Assembly: GCA_045629285.1 (NCBI GenBank)
Contig: JAZQQY010000018.1
Coordinates: 42,368 to 106,367 of the forward strand
DNA from: UBA1723 sp045629285
Lineage (GTDB): Bacteria > Bacteroidota > Bacteroidia > Bacteroidales > Paludibacteraceae
Direction: 5' to 3'
DNA length: 64,000 bases
In this document: positions 17,285 through 27,308 of the stretch, in pieces
How the letters are laid out: each line of letters opens with the position of its first letter
Position numbering within the stretch: the stretch's first letter is position 1
Position numbers and translations under genes: made by a program
Notes under the pieces: model-generated
Told to the model about the DNA's origin: nothing
What the model saw: the letters and a program-made list of their open reading frames with translations, nothing else
The model's database searches: none

Positions 17285-20254
17285 TCACTCCTTCCTCTTT
17301 CTGCATATCTGAAGGAATGAGCAGAAATCACAGAACATTTCCGGATCTTGAGTTTGGGCAAAATCAATGTCGACATTAAAGATATCCGACAACGCATTCT
17401 TCATTTTTTCATCGAATTCATCGCAGAATTCGTCATCCACCAGTATTGTCTCATCTATCTTTTTAGGTTTACCCTTATCTCCTATCACCTCTTTCTTGGC
17501 TTTCAATACATAAACGACATCTTCAATCTTTTGGTTGACAAAATTAAGCACTGGAGTAACGTCGACCTTCTTTATCTTATGGATGAGCGACGAATAGATA
17601 AGAATCTGAAGCTGATAATGAACCTTCTTTCTTTTGTCGTAGCCGAACAACTCATCTAGAGTCGTTATTGCAGACGGCACTTCTCCACCAGTCTTATAAT
17701 CGACGATTCTTCTCATTCCACCGTCGACAGTATCCTGTCTATCTACGATTCCACCGACGAAAATCTGCTTTTTCTCTCCATTGACATCAATCTCAATCGG
17801 AGCGACGACACGTTCCTCCGATGCCAAATAGACAAGATCATTAAGTTTGGAATCCACAGCAAGCTGTTTACGGACAAACTCCAAAAGAAGATCTCTTGCC
17901 ACTAACAAATGTCCATGAAACTGGGAAACCGACTTAGGGTTTGTCTTATACTTATCAACCTTGTAATAATGGATATTGATGAAATGATCAATCAGAGTAT
18001 AGATCTCCTCTTTCTTCAACGATTTCAAATCGGTTTGAGAAATCTGCGGAACGCCATTCTTACGGACAAATCCCGAATAGATCTCTTCCATCACAGCATG
18101 GAAGATTGTGCCCATCTCATTAGGTGCTATCCCCTCCTCATTAATTTCTGGTTCCTTCAATCCCAAGCCATATTTGAAATAGAATCTCATCGGACATTCA
18201 AAATATGTATTGATTGCCGACGGCGACAACGGTTTTTCCGGATCAGTGAACCTATTCAACATTTTTTGTACGATTTCATCGGTCTTTTTCACGCTCCACG
18301 ACTCAGTTGAAATGGAAGGAACGACATTCTGAATATCATACTTATTAATCTCGAAATTCTTATTTTCCACCAACATCTGGAGCATGTATCTGCTCATCTG
18401 GCCATCAGTAGTCTGGCTGTCACATGATGAGTTGAAAACAAGAGTGACATCTTCGGCACGCTGAACCAACCTATAGAAGTAGTAGGCGAACAGTGCATTC
18501 TTCTGTTCTATTGAAGTCATGTTGAAACCTGCACGGATCGACAACGGAATAAACGAAGAAATCTCCGCAGCAGGAGGTAACTGTTTGTTGGATGCAGAGA
18601 GTAAACAGATGTGAGAAAAGTCAAGACCACGAGTTTCCAAGAATCCCATCACCTGAAGTCCCTCGATCGGTTCACCATGGAACGGCACATTCGACTGTTG
18701 AATGACCTTCAATAAAAGTTGTGCTACAAGAACAACACTCATCGACAACTCCTCAGCACAAACCTCATCCTCAAATCTTACGAGAATGTTGTAGACACGG
18801 AAAAGCGACTCTTTATACAAATCGGAATAGAGAGTATGATCCAAATTTGCACAAGAGACTTTCATCACCAGTTTCTTCAATCTATTGACAAAATCCGACG
18901 AATTCACCGAAGATTTAAGAAGCAATGACAAGTTTTCATCATCAGAATCAAACTCTGAAATCTTAGGGAAAAGATTCTTCTCTCTTCTCATCTGAGCGAC
19001 TTTCTCCGACACTTCCGGGAATATTGACTTTATATAGGCATGGTTTGTGATCGGCTCAACCAACGACAAAGCTACAGTCTTAGATTTATGTTCATCCAGA
19101 TAGATATGATAGTTTACAATAGCAAGGATCAGACTGAATATAGGAGTCTGTGAAATCGGGAATCCCATCGTGACATTCAGTGCGATGCTATTATCAGTCG
19201 GGATAGAGTGCATGACAGGAAGAAGCAGCGTCTCATCGCAAAGGACTACGGCAGTTCTTCGGTCAATTTTCTCCTTTTCACCGCTATTTTCATAAACCAC
19301 AATATTTGAAGTATCCTTCAAAAACTTTGCCACGTAAGCCGCCTGTGAATTGTCGGAAGATGTACTGACGAATGTAATCTTCTTTTTCTTTGAATAGTTG
19401 TCAAAGAAAGACGGCTCCTTTAATGGAGAAGGAAAGTCGACAATATTCTGTCGCATGAAAAGTCCAGCTTCCTGCAATGAATCCGGAGCAGCATAGTAGA
19501 TATCGTAGTCCCAATAAAACTCAGCTCGTTTTGCATCACGATATTTCTTGAAGAATTCGTACTCTGTTCTGCTCAACACATTAAATCCGATGAAAACGAG
19601 TTTTCCATACTTAGAATCGTCAATTTCACCGCGTTTTAGACGATCGACAACGTCAAGCATAAGCATTCCTTCGTAAGCAAGACTTTTCTCTGCCAGACGC
19701 GTCTTATAGGCCTCGTAAATAGAGTATAGATTCTTCCACAGATTAGCAAACATCTTAATCTTCTCATTCTGGCTTTCAAGAGAGAATGTAGAGAAAAATG
19801 CATTTAGCACCTTTACCTGAGCATCAGTAAGGTAAGAGAAATCCTTTATCTCCTGAAGATCTGCGACATTTGAGAACAGAGCGACTGCGCTCACCATATT
19901 CTTGTCGATGTCGTCAAAATCGGAAAGCAAAGTCTGCCCCCAGAAATAGAACTCGTCAAAAGAGGATTTGGAGCCAAGCAACTCAGGCGTTTTATCCTTG
20001 ATTGTATGGAAAAGTTCGATCAAAAGGGATAATTCATCCGGCACCATGTACGGAGACAACGAATGGAAATGTTCCTGGATAGTTGTAGACTCAAGTGCAA
20101 AAATCGGTTTATCAAACTCGTTAGCCCAACATTCATTAAAGAACAATATTGCACGACGATTAGGAAAAACCAACAATGCATTCTCTTCATCGACGCGGCG
20201 TAGTTTCAAGTCGTCTGCCACCAATTGTAAAAAAGGTTTAGATTCTGTTACCAT
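17285..20254 (-). CDS. AddB/RecB-like PD-(D/E)XK nuclease protein
   Basis: A 989-residue protein of the AddB/RexB kind, which resects double-strand breaks with an AddA-type helicase. The N-terminal part is a degenerate UvrD-like region (LLVFPNRRAILFF). The C-terminal nuclease block carries FECPMRFYFKYGLGL, then RIVDYKTGG around residue 850, with Asp and Lys of the active site. The terminal C-x2-C-x5-C (CDFCSFLQIC), together with the earlier Cys, fits the four-cysteine iron-sulfur staple of AddB. No addA partner is in the window, and its usual neighbour gene is not visible here. The gene is last in the minus-strand run after cvpA. Confidence 0.8.
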   Translation of the reverse strand: MVTESKPFLQLVADDLKLRRVDEENALLVFPNRRAILFFNECWANEFDKPIFALESTTIQEHFHSLSPYMVPDELSLLIELFHTIKDKTPELLGSKSSFDEFYFWGQTLLSDFDDIDKNMVSAVALFSNVADLQEIKDFSYLTDAQVKVLNAFFSTFSLESQNEKIKMFANLWKNLYSIYEAYKTRLAEKSLAYEGMLMLDVVDRLKRGEIDDSKYGKLVFIGFNVLSRTEYEFFKKYRDAKRAEFYWDYDIYYAAPDSLQEAGLFMRQNIVDFPSPLKEPSFFDNYSKKKKITFVSTSSDNSQAAYVAKFLKDTSNIVVYENSGEKEKIDRRTAVVLCDETLLLPVMHSIPTDNSIALNVTMGFPISQTPIFSLILAIVNYHIYLDEHKSKTVALSLVEPITNHAYIKSIFPEVSEKVAQMRREKNLFPKISEFDSDDENLSLLLKSSVNSSDFVNRLKKLVMKVSCANLDHTLYSDLYKESLFRVYNILVRFEDEVCAEELSMSVVLVAQLLLKVIQQSNVPFHGEPIEGLQVMGFLETRGLDFSHICLLSASNKQLPPAAEISSFIPLSIRAGFNMTSIEQKNALFAYYFYRLVQRAEDVTLVFNSSCDSQTTDGQMSRYMLQMLVENKNFEINKYDIQNVVPSISTESWSVKKTDEIVQKMLNRFTDPEKPLSPSAINTYFECPMRFYFKYGLGLKEPEINEEGIAPNEMGTIFHAVMEEIYSGFVRKNGVPQISQTDLKSLKKEEIYTLIDHFINIHYYKVDKYKTNPKSVSQFHGHLLVARDLLLEFVRKQLAVDSKLNDLVYLASEERVVAPIEIDVNGEKKQIFVGGIVDRQDTVDGGMRRIVDYKTGGEVPSAITTLDELFGYDKRKKVHYQLQILIYSSLIHKIKKVDVTPVLNFVNQKIEDVVYVLKAKKEVIGDKGKPKKIDETILVDDEFCDEFDEKMKNALSDIFNVDIDFAQTQDPEMFCDFCSFLQICRKRKE

Positions 20255-20324
20255 AAGATTTGTTTTTTAGATTTGTATATAGAGACGTTGCACAAATATC
20301 ATTTATATACGTTGCGATTTATTT

Positions 20325-20353
20325 GTGGAGACGTGCTGACGCAACGTCTCTAC
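20325..20353. repeat. GAGACG-type hairpin
   Basis: The arms GTGGAGACGT (20325-20334) and ACGTCTCTAC (20344-20353) pair around a 9-nt loop. A half-copy (AGAGACGTTGC) begins at 20281. It belongs to the same hairpin style as those at 44942, 58213 and 58580 and may terminate cvpA transcription. Confidence 0.5.
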
Positions 20354-20355
20354 AA

Positions 20356-20883
20356 TTATTTATCCATTGAATCCTCTATATTCTTCGGAATATTGAACAA
20401 TTCGTTGATATTAAGCATTGGAAGAATTGCAGGCGCAAACTTAGTCACAGGTTTACACAAAACAGACCCTTCCGAATGTTTGCTGTCCATAATCTTAAGT
20501 TTTTCGTTGATTGGGCCAAGGACGTTGAAAACAACGCTAATCACCAACGTATACTTGACAATTGAAATCAACGCTCCCAACAAACTGTTTAGCCAACCAA
20601 GACTGATTGCCTTAAGCAGTTTCTGCGCGAACATAGCCAACACCTTAACCAATATCATGGATACGATGAATGCCATGACCATTCCCAACGCAGGACAATA
20701 TTCCATACCTACATTGAAAAATCCATGAATAAACTCCGCGAACGGAGTGCTATGATATCTTGATACATATACGGCAATGATAAGTCCTACCAATCCCGAA
20801 AGCTCAAAAATAAGTCCTTTTGAAAAACCTCTCACCATTCCTGCGACTAGAAGCAAGAGGATTAGAAAATCAAGCCAATTCAA
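20356..20883 (-). CDS. CvpA family membrane protein
   Basis: A 175-residue inner-membrane protein with four hydrophobic helices. It opens with MNWLDFLILLLLVAGMVRGFSKGLI, shown here only to mark the typical CvpA start with Gly-Phe-x-x-Gly, and has a central VKVLAMFAQKLLKAISLGWLN. E. coli CvpA is needed for colicin V production and for bile and membrane stress tolerance. The gene has its own -7 box and lies between infB and the AddB-like gene, with a hairpin after its stop. Confidence 0.85.
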   Translation of the reverse strand: MNWLDFLILLLLVAGMVRGFSKGLIFELSGLVGLIIAVYVSRYHSTPFAEFIHGFFNVGMEYCPALGMVMAFIVSMILVKVLAMFAQKLLKAISLGWLNSLLGALISIVKYTLVISVVFNVLGPINEKLKIMDSKHSEGSVLCKPVTKFAPAILPMLNINELFNIPKNIEDSMDK

Positions 20884-20953
20884 AGTAATTAATAATTTAT
20901 GATTAACAATTACAAATCCACGATGGATTCGTACTTTTCCAGCTATATCAAAA

Positions 20954-20991
20954 CAAAATTAAGAATCAGGCATACACCCGATTCTTAATTT
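20954..20991 (-). promoter_or_regulatory. Combined infB terminator and cvpA -7 box
   Basis: A 12-bp stem (20956-20967 with 20980-20991) followed on the minus strand by TTTTGTTTT can end infB transcription. The same bases at 20954-20961 read TAATTTTG on the minus strand, a -7 box 71 bases before the cvpA ATG. Confidence 0.5.
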
Positions 20992-21016
20992 CATATTTCA
21001 AATTCAGTTTGTCGAA

Positions 21017-23743
21017 TTATAGTTTACGAGCAACCTCAATAGTCTCAAATCCTTCGATCATATCGCCGACCTGAATCTCGTTGAATCCATTAAGAGCGAT
21101 ACCACAATCAAATCCGTTAGCAACCTCCTTAACGTCATCCTTGTAACGCTTCAATGACTGCAAATCTCCGGTGAATACGACGATTCCGTCGCGAATCAAA
21201 CGAACCTTGTTAGAACGTTTGATCTTACCGTCACGTACGATTGAACCGGCGATGACACCGACCTTACCGATCTTGAAGATCTCAAGCACTTCGGCTGTAC
21301 CAGTAACTTGCTCCTTCAACTCTGGAGCCAACATACCAGCCATCGCATCCTTCAACTGTTCGATTGCGTCGTAGATGATAGAATGTAGACGGATATCCAC
21401 ACCTTCCTTCTCCGCTAGCTTGCGAGCCGACTGTGAAGGACGAACCTGGAAACCGATGATGATTGCGTTTGAAGCAGACGCCAACATAACGTCTGTTTCT
21501 GAGATCTGACCCACTGCCTTGTGGATAACGTTGATCTGGAATTGTTCTGTCGAACAGTTCTGCAAAGAGTCTGACAAAGCCTCAACTGATCCGTCCACGT
21601 CACCTTTAACGATGATGTTCATCTCCTGGAAGTTACCAAGAGCACGACGACGTGCGATCTCATCAAGAGTAATGATACCGTTACCGGCACGTAGACCCTG
21701 CTCACGCTGCAACTGCTCACGCTTGTTAGCGATTTCACGTGCCTCCTGCTCTGAGCCTAGAACATTAAAATTATCACCTGCCTGAGGTGCTCCGTCAAGA
21801 CCTAGGATCAAAGCTGGTTCTGAAGGACGAGCCTCAGTGATACGCTGGTTACGCTCGTTGAACATCGCCTTAACCTTACCGTAGTGAGTACCAGCGATCA
21901 CAACATCACCAACCTTCAAAGTACCGTTGCTTACAAGCACTGTAGCTACGTAACCACGTCCCTTATCCAACTGGCTCTCGATGATTGAACCTGTAGCCTT
22001 ACGGTTTGGATTAGCCTTCAAATCAAGCATTTCTGCCTCAAGAAGCACCTTCTCCATCAATTCCTCAACACCGATACCCTTCTTAGCAGCGATATCCTGT
22101 GACTGATACTTACCACCCCACTCTTCTACCAAGTAGTTCATCTGCGACAACGACTCCTTGATCTTGTCTGGGTTAGCTGTTGGTTTATCGATCTTATTGA
22201 TTGCAAACACGATAGGCACACCAGCGATACTTGCGTGGTTGATAGCCTCCTTTGTCTGCGGCATCACATCGTCATCGGCTGCGACGATGATGATAGCGAT
22301 ATCTGTAACCTTGGCACCACGGGCACGCATGGCTGTAAACGCCTCGTGACCTGGAGTATCCAAGAATGTAATCTGCTGACCATTCTTCAAAGTGACATTG
22401 TATGCACCAATATGCTGAGTGATACCTCCGGCCTCACCGGCGATCACGTTAGTCTGGCGGATATAGTCAAGCAATGAAGTCTTACCATGGTCTACGTGAC
22501 CCATCACAGTTACGATAGGTGGACGCTGGATCAAATCCTCTTCCTTATCCTCTTCCTCCTGGATAGCCTCACTTACCTCGGCTGATACATATTCAGTTTC
22601 AAATCCGAATTCACTTGCCACGATATTGATAGTATCTGCGTCAAGACGCTGGTTGATTGACACCATCAAACCGAAGTTCATACATGTTGTGATAACTTCT
22701 GTGATTGTCACATCCATCATCTTAGCCAAATCGCTGACAGTCACAAACTCAGTGATCTTAAGTTTGCCCTGTGCCTCACGTTCCTGAGCCTCACGCTCCT
22801 CAGCACGCTGACGGATCGACTCTCGTTTATCATGACGGTGCTTAGCACCACTCTTATTCTGAGCCTTATTAGAAGTCAAGCGAGCAAGAGTATCTTTGAT
22901 CTGCTTCTGTACATCTTCTTCAGAAACCTCTTGCTTCTGATTCTTCTGCTTGTTGTTGAACTTCTTGTTGTTCTTTCCTCCTTCGTTGGCTTCACGACCT
23001 TCATTTCTGTCACCTTTATTGTGACGGTCGCCCTTGCCACCCTGTTTTCCTTCTTTGTATTCTGAGATATCAACCTTCTCCTTTCCCTGGATACGATTTC
23101 TCTGCTTCTTCTGACCATTCTGTCCACCCTGACCGTTCTGACCATTTTCACCTTTCTGGCCACCGTTCTGGTTCTGCTTCTGATGATCTTTCTTTCTCTC
23201 CTCCTTAGTCTTCTTCTTAGGTCTAGTCTGAGAGTTGATTGTAGACAAATCGATTGTACCCAACACCTTAGGTCCTGTAACCTGTGGAGTGGCGTTCAAT
23301 CTGAATACATCTTCAGTTTCGTTTTGTGATTTAGACATATTATCTTGTTTAGCATCTTCGGCTGGAGCCTGAGACGCTGCTGTTTGTTCAGCTGCTGGAG
23401 TTTGTGGTTTTGGAGCGTCAGAGATTTTGCCGACCACTTTAAGCTTAGGAGCCTGCACCTCTACCTTGATATCAACTTCGTCTTTCTTTCCGAATCCAGG
23501 AATCTCAACGACTTTCTCCTTCTTATTCTTCTTCCTATCCTTCATATCGTCAAACTCTGCTTTTGCATCAGACTTGAACGACTTGTCCTTATCGTATTCC
23601 TGACGAAGGATATTTTCTTCTTTTTCAGACAATTTGTAGTTGGGATTCGCATCTTCGATTGCAAATCCTTTCTTTTTTAATAGTTCGGTAGCAGTAGCGA
23701 TACCTACGTTTAATTCTTTAGCTAATTGACCTAATCTCGACAT
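21017..23743 (-). CDS. infB: Translation initiation factor IF-2
   Basis: A 908-residue GTPase that places initiator tRNA on the small ribosomal subunit. An N-terminal IF2_N helix (RLGQLAKELNVGIATATELL) is followed by a long charged, Gly/Asn/Gln-rich linker (~100-320) and a second IF2_N block. The G domain carries GHVDHGKT (~413-420), DTPGHEAF and NKIDKP. Beta-barrel and C-terminal domains are complete, ending in EVARKL. The long linker is usual for Bacteroidetes IF-2. It lies downstream of nusA and rimP, the classic operon order, though a hairpin and -7 box suggest extra initiation here. Confidence 0.98.
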   Translation of the reverse strand: MSRLGQLAKELNVGIATATELLKKKGFAIEDANPNYKLSEKEENILRQEYDKDKSFKSDAKAEFDDMKDRKKNKKEKVVEIPGFGKKDEVDIKVEVQAPKLKVVGKISDAPKPQTPAAEQTAASQAPAEDAKQDNMSKSQNETEDVFRLNATPQVTGPKVLGTIDLSTINSQTRPKKKTKEERKKDHQKQNQNGGQKGENGQNGQGGQNGQKKQRNRIQGKEKVDISEYKEGKQGGKGDRHNKGDRNEGREANEGGKNNKKFNNKQKNQKQEVSEEDVQKQIKDTLARLTSNKAQNKSGAKHRHDKRESIRQRAEEREAQEREAQGKLKITEFVTVSDLAKMMDVTITEVITTCMNFGLMVSINQRLDADTINIVASEFGFETEYVSAEVSEAIQEEEDKEEDLIQRPPIVTVMGHVDHGKTSLLDYIRQTNVIAGEAGGITQHIGAYNVTLKNGQQITFLDTPGHEAFTAMRARGAKVTDIAIIIVAADDDVMPQTKEAINHASIAGVPIVFAINKIDKPTANPDKIKESLSQMNYLVEEWGGKYQSQDIAAKKGIGVEELMEKVLLEAEMLDLKANPNRKATGSIIESQLDKGRGYVATVLVSNGTLKVGDVVIAGTHYGKVKAMFNERNQRITEARPSEPALILGLDGAPQAGDNFNVLGSEQEAREIANKREQLQREQGLRAGNGIITLDEIARRRALGNFQEMNIIVKGDVDGSVEALSDSLQNCSTEQFQINVIHKAVGQISETDVMLASASNAIIIGFQVRPSQSARKLAEKEGVDIRLHSIIYDAIEQLKDAMAGMLAPELKEQVTGTAEVLEIFKIGKVGVIAGSIVRDGKIKRSNKVRLIRDGIVVFTGDLQSLKRYKDDVKEVANGFDCGIALNGFNEIQVGDMIEGFETIEVARKL

Positions 23744-23818
23744 AAAATTTTAATTACCACACTTAAAAAAACAACACACTTAACTCATCATAGTATGCTG
23801 CTTTTTTATTCCTTCCCA

Positions 23819-23826
23819 CAAAATTA
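23819..23826 (-). promoter_or_regulatory. -7 box before infB
   Basis: On the minus strand TAATTTTG fits TAnnTTTG 76 bases before the infB ATG. It suggests that infB can be transcribed independently of nusA. Confidence 0.4.
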
Positions 23827-23890
23827 AAAAACAGCAACCACAAATTGCACCTTGTCCATAATGTTTTTGCTTTTCCCGAAACAAAATACC

Positions 23891-23919
23891 TTTGGGTGCT
23901 AAATCCGAACGCACCCAAA
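23891..23919 (-). terminator. Hairpin after nusA
   Basis: A perfect 9-bp stem TTTGGGTGC/GCACCCAAA with an 11-nt loop lies 43 bases after the nusA stop. The T-run is weak, so termination may be partial. Confidence 0.45.
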
Positions 23920-23961
23920 AGCATCTTCATATTTCAGAGAAACTCATTCCAAACCCGAAGG

Positions 23962-25239
23962 TTAGGAATTACTTTCATCATTGTTGTCGTAATCCTCGAA
24001 TTCCGACTTCAAAATAGCCAATACCTCATCGATTGTCTCTTCCTCAAGATCAACGCGACGAAGAAGCTCGTCTCTTGAAACGTTCAATACGCTAAGTGCA
24101 GTATCGAATCCGTTCTTCTTGAACTCGTCGATAACCCACTCGTCGATCTCATCAGAAAACTCGTCAAGATAGATATCTCCATCATCGTAACCCTCTGAAT
24201 TTCTGAACACCTCAATCTGGTAACCTGTTAGCTGACCAGCAAGCTTGATGTTCATACCACCCTTACCGATTGCCAATGAAACCTCCTGTGGATCCAAGTA
24301 AACTTCAGCCTTCTTCTCCTCCTCGATAACGCGGATAGATGAGATTCTTGCTGGATTCAAAGCTCTCTGGATATATAGAGAAACGTTTGATGTATAGTTG
24401 ATCACATCGATATTCTCATTGCGAAGCTCTCTAACGATACCGTGGATACGTGCACCCTTCATACCTACACATGCTCCAACTGGATCGATTCTCTCGTCGT
24501 AGCTCTCTACAGCGATCTTTGCCCTCTCTCCTGGGATACGTGCGATACCCTTGATTGTGATCAATCCGTCAGCGATTTCAGGAACCTCCTGCTCGAACAA
24601 ACGCTGTAGGAACAATGGAGATGTACGTGAAAGGATGATCTTTGGATTGTTGTTCTCATTGTCGACCTTTGCTACGATAGCTCTCAATGCATCCTGCTTG
24701 CGGTAGTTGTCTGAAGGAATCTGCTCAGCCTTTGGCAAAATCATCTCGTTACCCTCGTCGTCAAGAAGAAGAACCTCCTTCTTCCAAGTCTGATAGATCT
24801 CACCTGTAACGATCTTACCAACCTTCTCTTTATACTTGTTGAACAAAGTATCTTTCTGTAGCTCAAGGATCTTAGACGCAAGTGTCTGACGAAGATTTAG
24901 CACTGCACGACGACCGAACGATGCGAAGTCAACCTTCTCTGAGAAGTTCTCGCCTACCTCGTAAGATGCGTCGATCTTCTTTACGTCTGCCAATGCTACC
25001 TGCGAGTTCTCGTCGTCGACTGTACCGTCTTCAACTACAACTCTATTGTGATATATTTCGAAATCACCCTTGTCTGGATTGATGATGACGTCATAGTTCT
25101 CATCAGTACCATACGTCTTAGTGATGACACTTCTGAATGACTCTTCCAAGACACTGATCATTGTGCCTCGATCGATGTTCTTAAGTTCCTTAAACTCAGA
25201 AAATGAATCTATTAAGCTGAGTGTTTCCTGCTTAGCCAT
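23962..25239 (-). CDS. nusA: Transcription termination/antitermination factor NusA
   Basis: A 425-residue RNA polymerase-associated factor. The N-terminal domain (~1-125) is followed by an S1 domain (GKIVTGEIYQTWKKEVLLLD) and paired KH domains with the family block DPVGACVGMKGARIHGIV (~240). A second KH block contains AIGKGGMNIKLAGQLTGY. The C-terminal tail is acidic and short (EDYDNNDESNS) and lacks the extra repeats of E. coli NusA, as is usual outside proteobacteria. It starts 11 bases after rimP. Confidence 0.97.
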   Translation of the reverse strand: MAKQETLSLIDSFSEFKELKNIDRGTMISVLEESFRSVITKTYGTDENYDVIINPDKGDFEIYHNRVVVEDGTVDDENSQVALADVKKIDASYEVGENFSEKVDFASFGRRAVLNLRQTLASKILELQKDTLFNKYKEKVGKIVTGEIYQTWKKEVLLLDDEGNEMILPKAEQIPSDNYRKQDALRAIVAKVDNENNNPKIILSRTSPLFLQRLFEQEVPEIADGLITIKGIARIPGERAKIAVESYDERIDPVGACVGMKGARIHGIVRELRNENIDVINYTSNVSLYIQRALNPARISSIRVIEEEKKAEVYLDPQEVSLAIGKGGMNIKLAGQLTGYQIEVFRNSEGYDDGDIYLDEFSDEIDEWVIDEFKKNGFDTALSVLNVSRDELLRRVDLEEETIDEVLAILKSEFEDYDNNDESNS

Positions 25240-25250
25240 AATAATTTATA

Positions 25251-25718
25251 TTATTTGAATCTAATTGAATATTTCGTGTATTTTACCTCATCATACTTGA
25301 ATGAGTACTCTTTCTCCACATCTACTTTTCTCTTTGCACCCTCTGGTTTCTCCTTTACAGTCACGACGATTGTAAATTCCTCCTCAGTAGCGCTCTTCAA
25401 CACGCCCACTAACTTCTGACCTGCCTTAGAAAGCACCTCAACCTCCTTGCCTACATATTTCTGATATTGGCGAAGGACGACGAAAGGTGAACTCAATCCA
25501 GCTGAGCCGACCTCTAGTTCATAATCTTCCTGCTCACGGTCGAACTTAGATTCAATATGACGTGAAAGCGAGACGCAAGTGTCGATGTCAATAGAGTCTT
25601 CGCTATCGATTGTAACGACAATCTCATTGGCAGGGCTTACCTTAACCTCAACTATGAAAAGGCTTGTACCGTCAATGAATTCGTTGATCGCTTGTGTAAG
25701 TTCTTGTTTATCTACCAT
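25251..25718 (-). CDS. rimP: Ribosome maturation factor RimP
   Basis: A 155-residue protein needed for 30S subunit maturation. The N-terminal alpha/beta domain carries IEVKVSPANEIVVTIDS-like strands and DTCVSLSRHIESKFD; the ELEVGSAGLSSPF block (VGSAGL) is the family hallmark. The C-terminal SH3-like domain ends in KYSIRFK. Length is normal. It is first in the rimP-nusA-infB operon and has a very good promoter upstream. Confidence 0.95.
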   Translation of the reverse strand: MVDKQELTQAINEFIDGTSLFIVEVKVSPANEIVVTIDSEDSIDIDTCVSLSRHIESKFDREQEDYELEVGSAGLSSPFVVLRQYQKYVGKEVEVLSKAGQKLVGVLKSATEEEFTIVVTVKEKPEGAKRKVDVEKEYSFKYDEVKYTKYSIRFK

Positions 25719-25769
25719 TATATTAAAAAAATGAAGGAGAACAATTCGCTCCCCTCCTCATTCCAATTG

Positions 25770-25800
25770 CAAATATACATTTTTTTGCGTCAACTGCAAA
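25770..25800 (-). promoter_or_regulatory. Promoter of the rimP-nusA-infB operon
   Basis: On the minus strand TTTG (25797-25800) lies 19 bases from TATATTTG (25770-25777), a full match to the Bacteroidetes -33/-7 consensus. It is 52 bases before the rimP ATG and is the clearest promoter in the window. Confidence 0.75.
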
Positions 25801-25816
25801 AAAGAACGGAGAAAAA

Positions 25817-26051
25817 TAATTCGTAATTCGTAATTCATAATTGTCGGAACGGGCCAATGCCACGAAATGGTCCAGCGGACCAGGTTCGACGAAGTCGACG
25901 GTAGCCGATTCCAAAACGAAAATTTGTTTACAAATTTTCGTTTTGGTGTCGGGTTTATTGATTTTTGCATCGGAACCATGGATACGGTTCCGATGCCACG
26001 GTTGGATTTTGTTTTTGGGGAGTCGATTTAAATGAATCAGACAATGCATAA
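25817..26051. repeat. Palindrome-rich intergenic element
   Basis: The spacer before rimP holds no gene. It contains tandem AATTCGT/AATTCAT units leading to AATTGTCGG (25817-25849), a perfect 17-bp stem with a 2-nt loop (25911-25946) and a perfect 11-bp stem (25967-25977 with 25986-25996). Its last part (from about 25995) is shared with 32241-32290. This links it to the other accessory-region spacers. Confidence 0.65.
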
Positions 26052-26092
26052 TTCAAATATGCATTCATAACTCACAACGGTACTATGAATCG

Positions 26093-27076
26093 TCATTCTT
26101 CGAAATCAGTTTTTTCTTCCATTTCCATTGAAGATGAGCTACTAGCAATAGCATCAAGCTTTAATAAATACTTAAATGCAGGTTTCCTACCTTCGTTAGT
26201 ATTGTAATAATCATAATCCTCGTCAGTAGGATTCCAGTCAATTACCGCAAACAAAGAAGGTGAATTAACTTCATATATCATCAGAACCTTCTTTCCATCA
26301 TCGACATTTCTGTATTTTATTGCCCAAAGTTTATTTTCACTTTGAAGAGCATTAACAAAAAGATACTTTTCTCCTTTTTTCTCGATTACACCAGAAATCA
26401 TACGATTATCATGACTAATAATACCAGATAAATAGGTCTTAAATTCGCGCATAGATGCAGCACCTGAATGCCTTAGATAATCAATTTTTTTACTTAACCT
26501 TGCCCCATTTCTACAATATTCAAGCTGTGGATCTGTAGGACGATTAGAATACAATCTCTTATGATATACAGAATAATAACCAAACTCGCCGTCATGAGCA
26601 AGTTTAGGATAAACAATCAAATTGTATTTTTTATCAGGCACTTCAGAACAAGTGCGAACAAAAGTACTCTCTGTTTCGTCATTCAAATACTTAACATGAC
26701 ATGAAGTACCTGTTCTCGAACTGTATGAACAAGACTCTAATATAGAAGAATAAACAACATCATATTCTTTCGACACTTGTTCATAAAAAAATTTGTTTTC
26801 TACAGCGGCATTGCCAAAAAGATGATAAAGGAAAACAACAGTTGCTGTTGCTCCAATGTAAGCGAAAAATTCATCCCATGATCTGATTTTTCCAAGAAAG
26901 TGTATAAGAAAAAGAATAGTTATAAATACCAATCCTGCTTCTACATAAATAGAGCCACTTATTCCTAACAGATAGTAAATTCTGTAATGGAAAACACAAA
27001 CCAAGAAAAAAAACAAAAATAATATAATGTCTTTTCCAAATATGCGAAAAGTTTGTTTATTAGAAATCGATTGCAT
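26093..27076 (-). CDS. Two-helix membrane protein, accessory paralogue family C
   Basis: A 327-residue protein that I cannot assign to a named family. After two to three N-terminal hydrophobic helices (FFLVCVFHYRIYYLLGI, then two more) comes a soluble domain rich in Tyr and Asp. It is clearly paralogous to the protein at 28541: shared blocks include HYRIYY, QLEYCRNGARLS and the closing SPSLFxVIxWNP. I use the ATG at 27076; the longer frame begins at a TTG. The setting (small variable genes, repeats) suggests an immunity-type or defence-related membrane protein, which is inference. Confidence 0.6.
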   Translation of the reverse strand: MQSISNKQTFRIFGKDIILFLFFFLVCVFHYRIYYLLGISGSIYVEAGLVFITILFLIHFLGKIRSWDEFFAYIGATATVVFLYHLFGNAAVENKFFYEQVSKEYDVVYSSILESCSYSSRTGTSCHVKYLNDETESTFVRTCSEVPDKKYNLIVYPKLAHDGEFGYYSVYHKRLYSNRPTDPQLEYCRNGARLSKKIDYLRHSGAASMREFKTYLSGIISHDNRMISGVIEKKGEKYLFVNALQSENKLWAIKYRNVDDGKKVLMIYEVNSPSLFAVIDWNPTDEDYDYYNTNEGRKPAFKYLLKLDAIASSSSSMEMEEKTDFEE

Positions 27077-27170
27077 TAGTAACAGCTTTATTTGTAACGT
27101 CAATTAAATTTAAATATTGTAATGGATAGATTTAAACATCGATTCCCCCACATGGGGCAATTAATGACAA

Positions 27171-27296
27171 TTCATTTCACATTCCACGACATCGGCAACG
27201 ATAGCCAAAAGGCTTCGTCTTCTCGGCAAACATTGCCTGAGAGGGACAACCGTTGTCACGGTTTTGTCATTCGTAAACAATCACCCCAATAATAAT
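27171..27296. repeat. Dispersed repeat R2, copy 1
   Basis: About 120 bases are nearly identical to 31410-31535, including GGCTTCGTCTTCTCGGCAA and the palindrome ACCGT-TGTC-ACGGT at 27249-27262. The 27077-27308 spacer has no gene. Confidence 0.65.
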
Positions 27297-27308
27297 CAAA
27301 ACAAATAA

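Noticed and set aside
22832..23680. Several plus-strand reading frames opposite infB
   Set aside because: They mirror the low-complexity linker of IF-2 and have no start context or family features.
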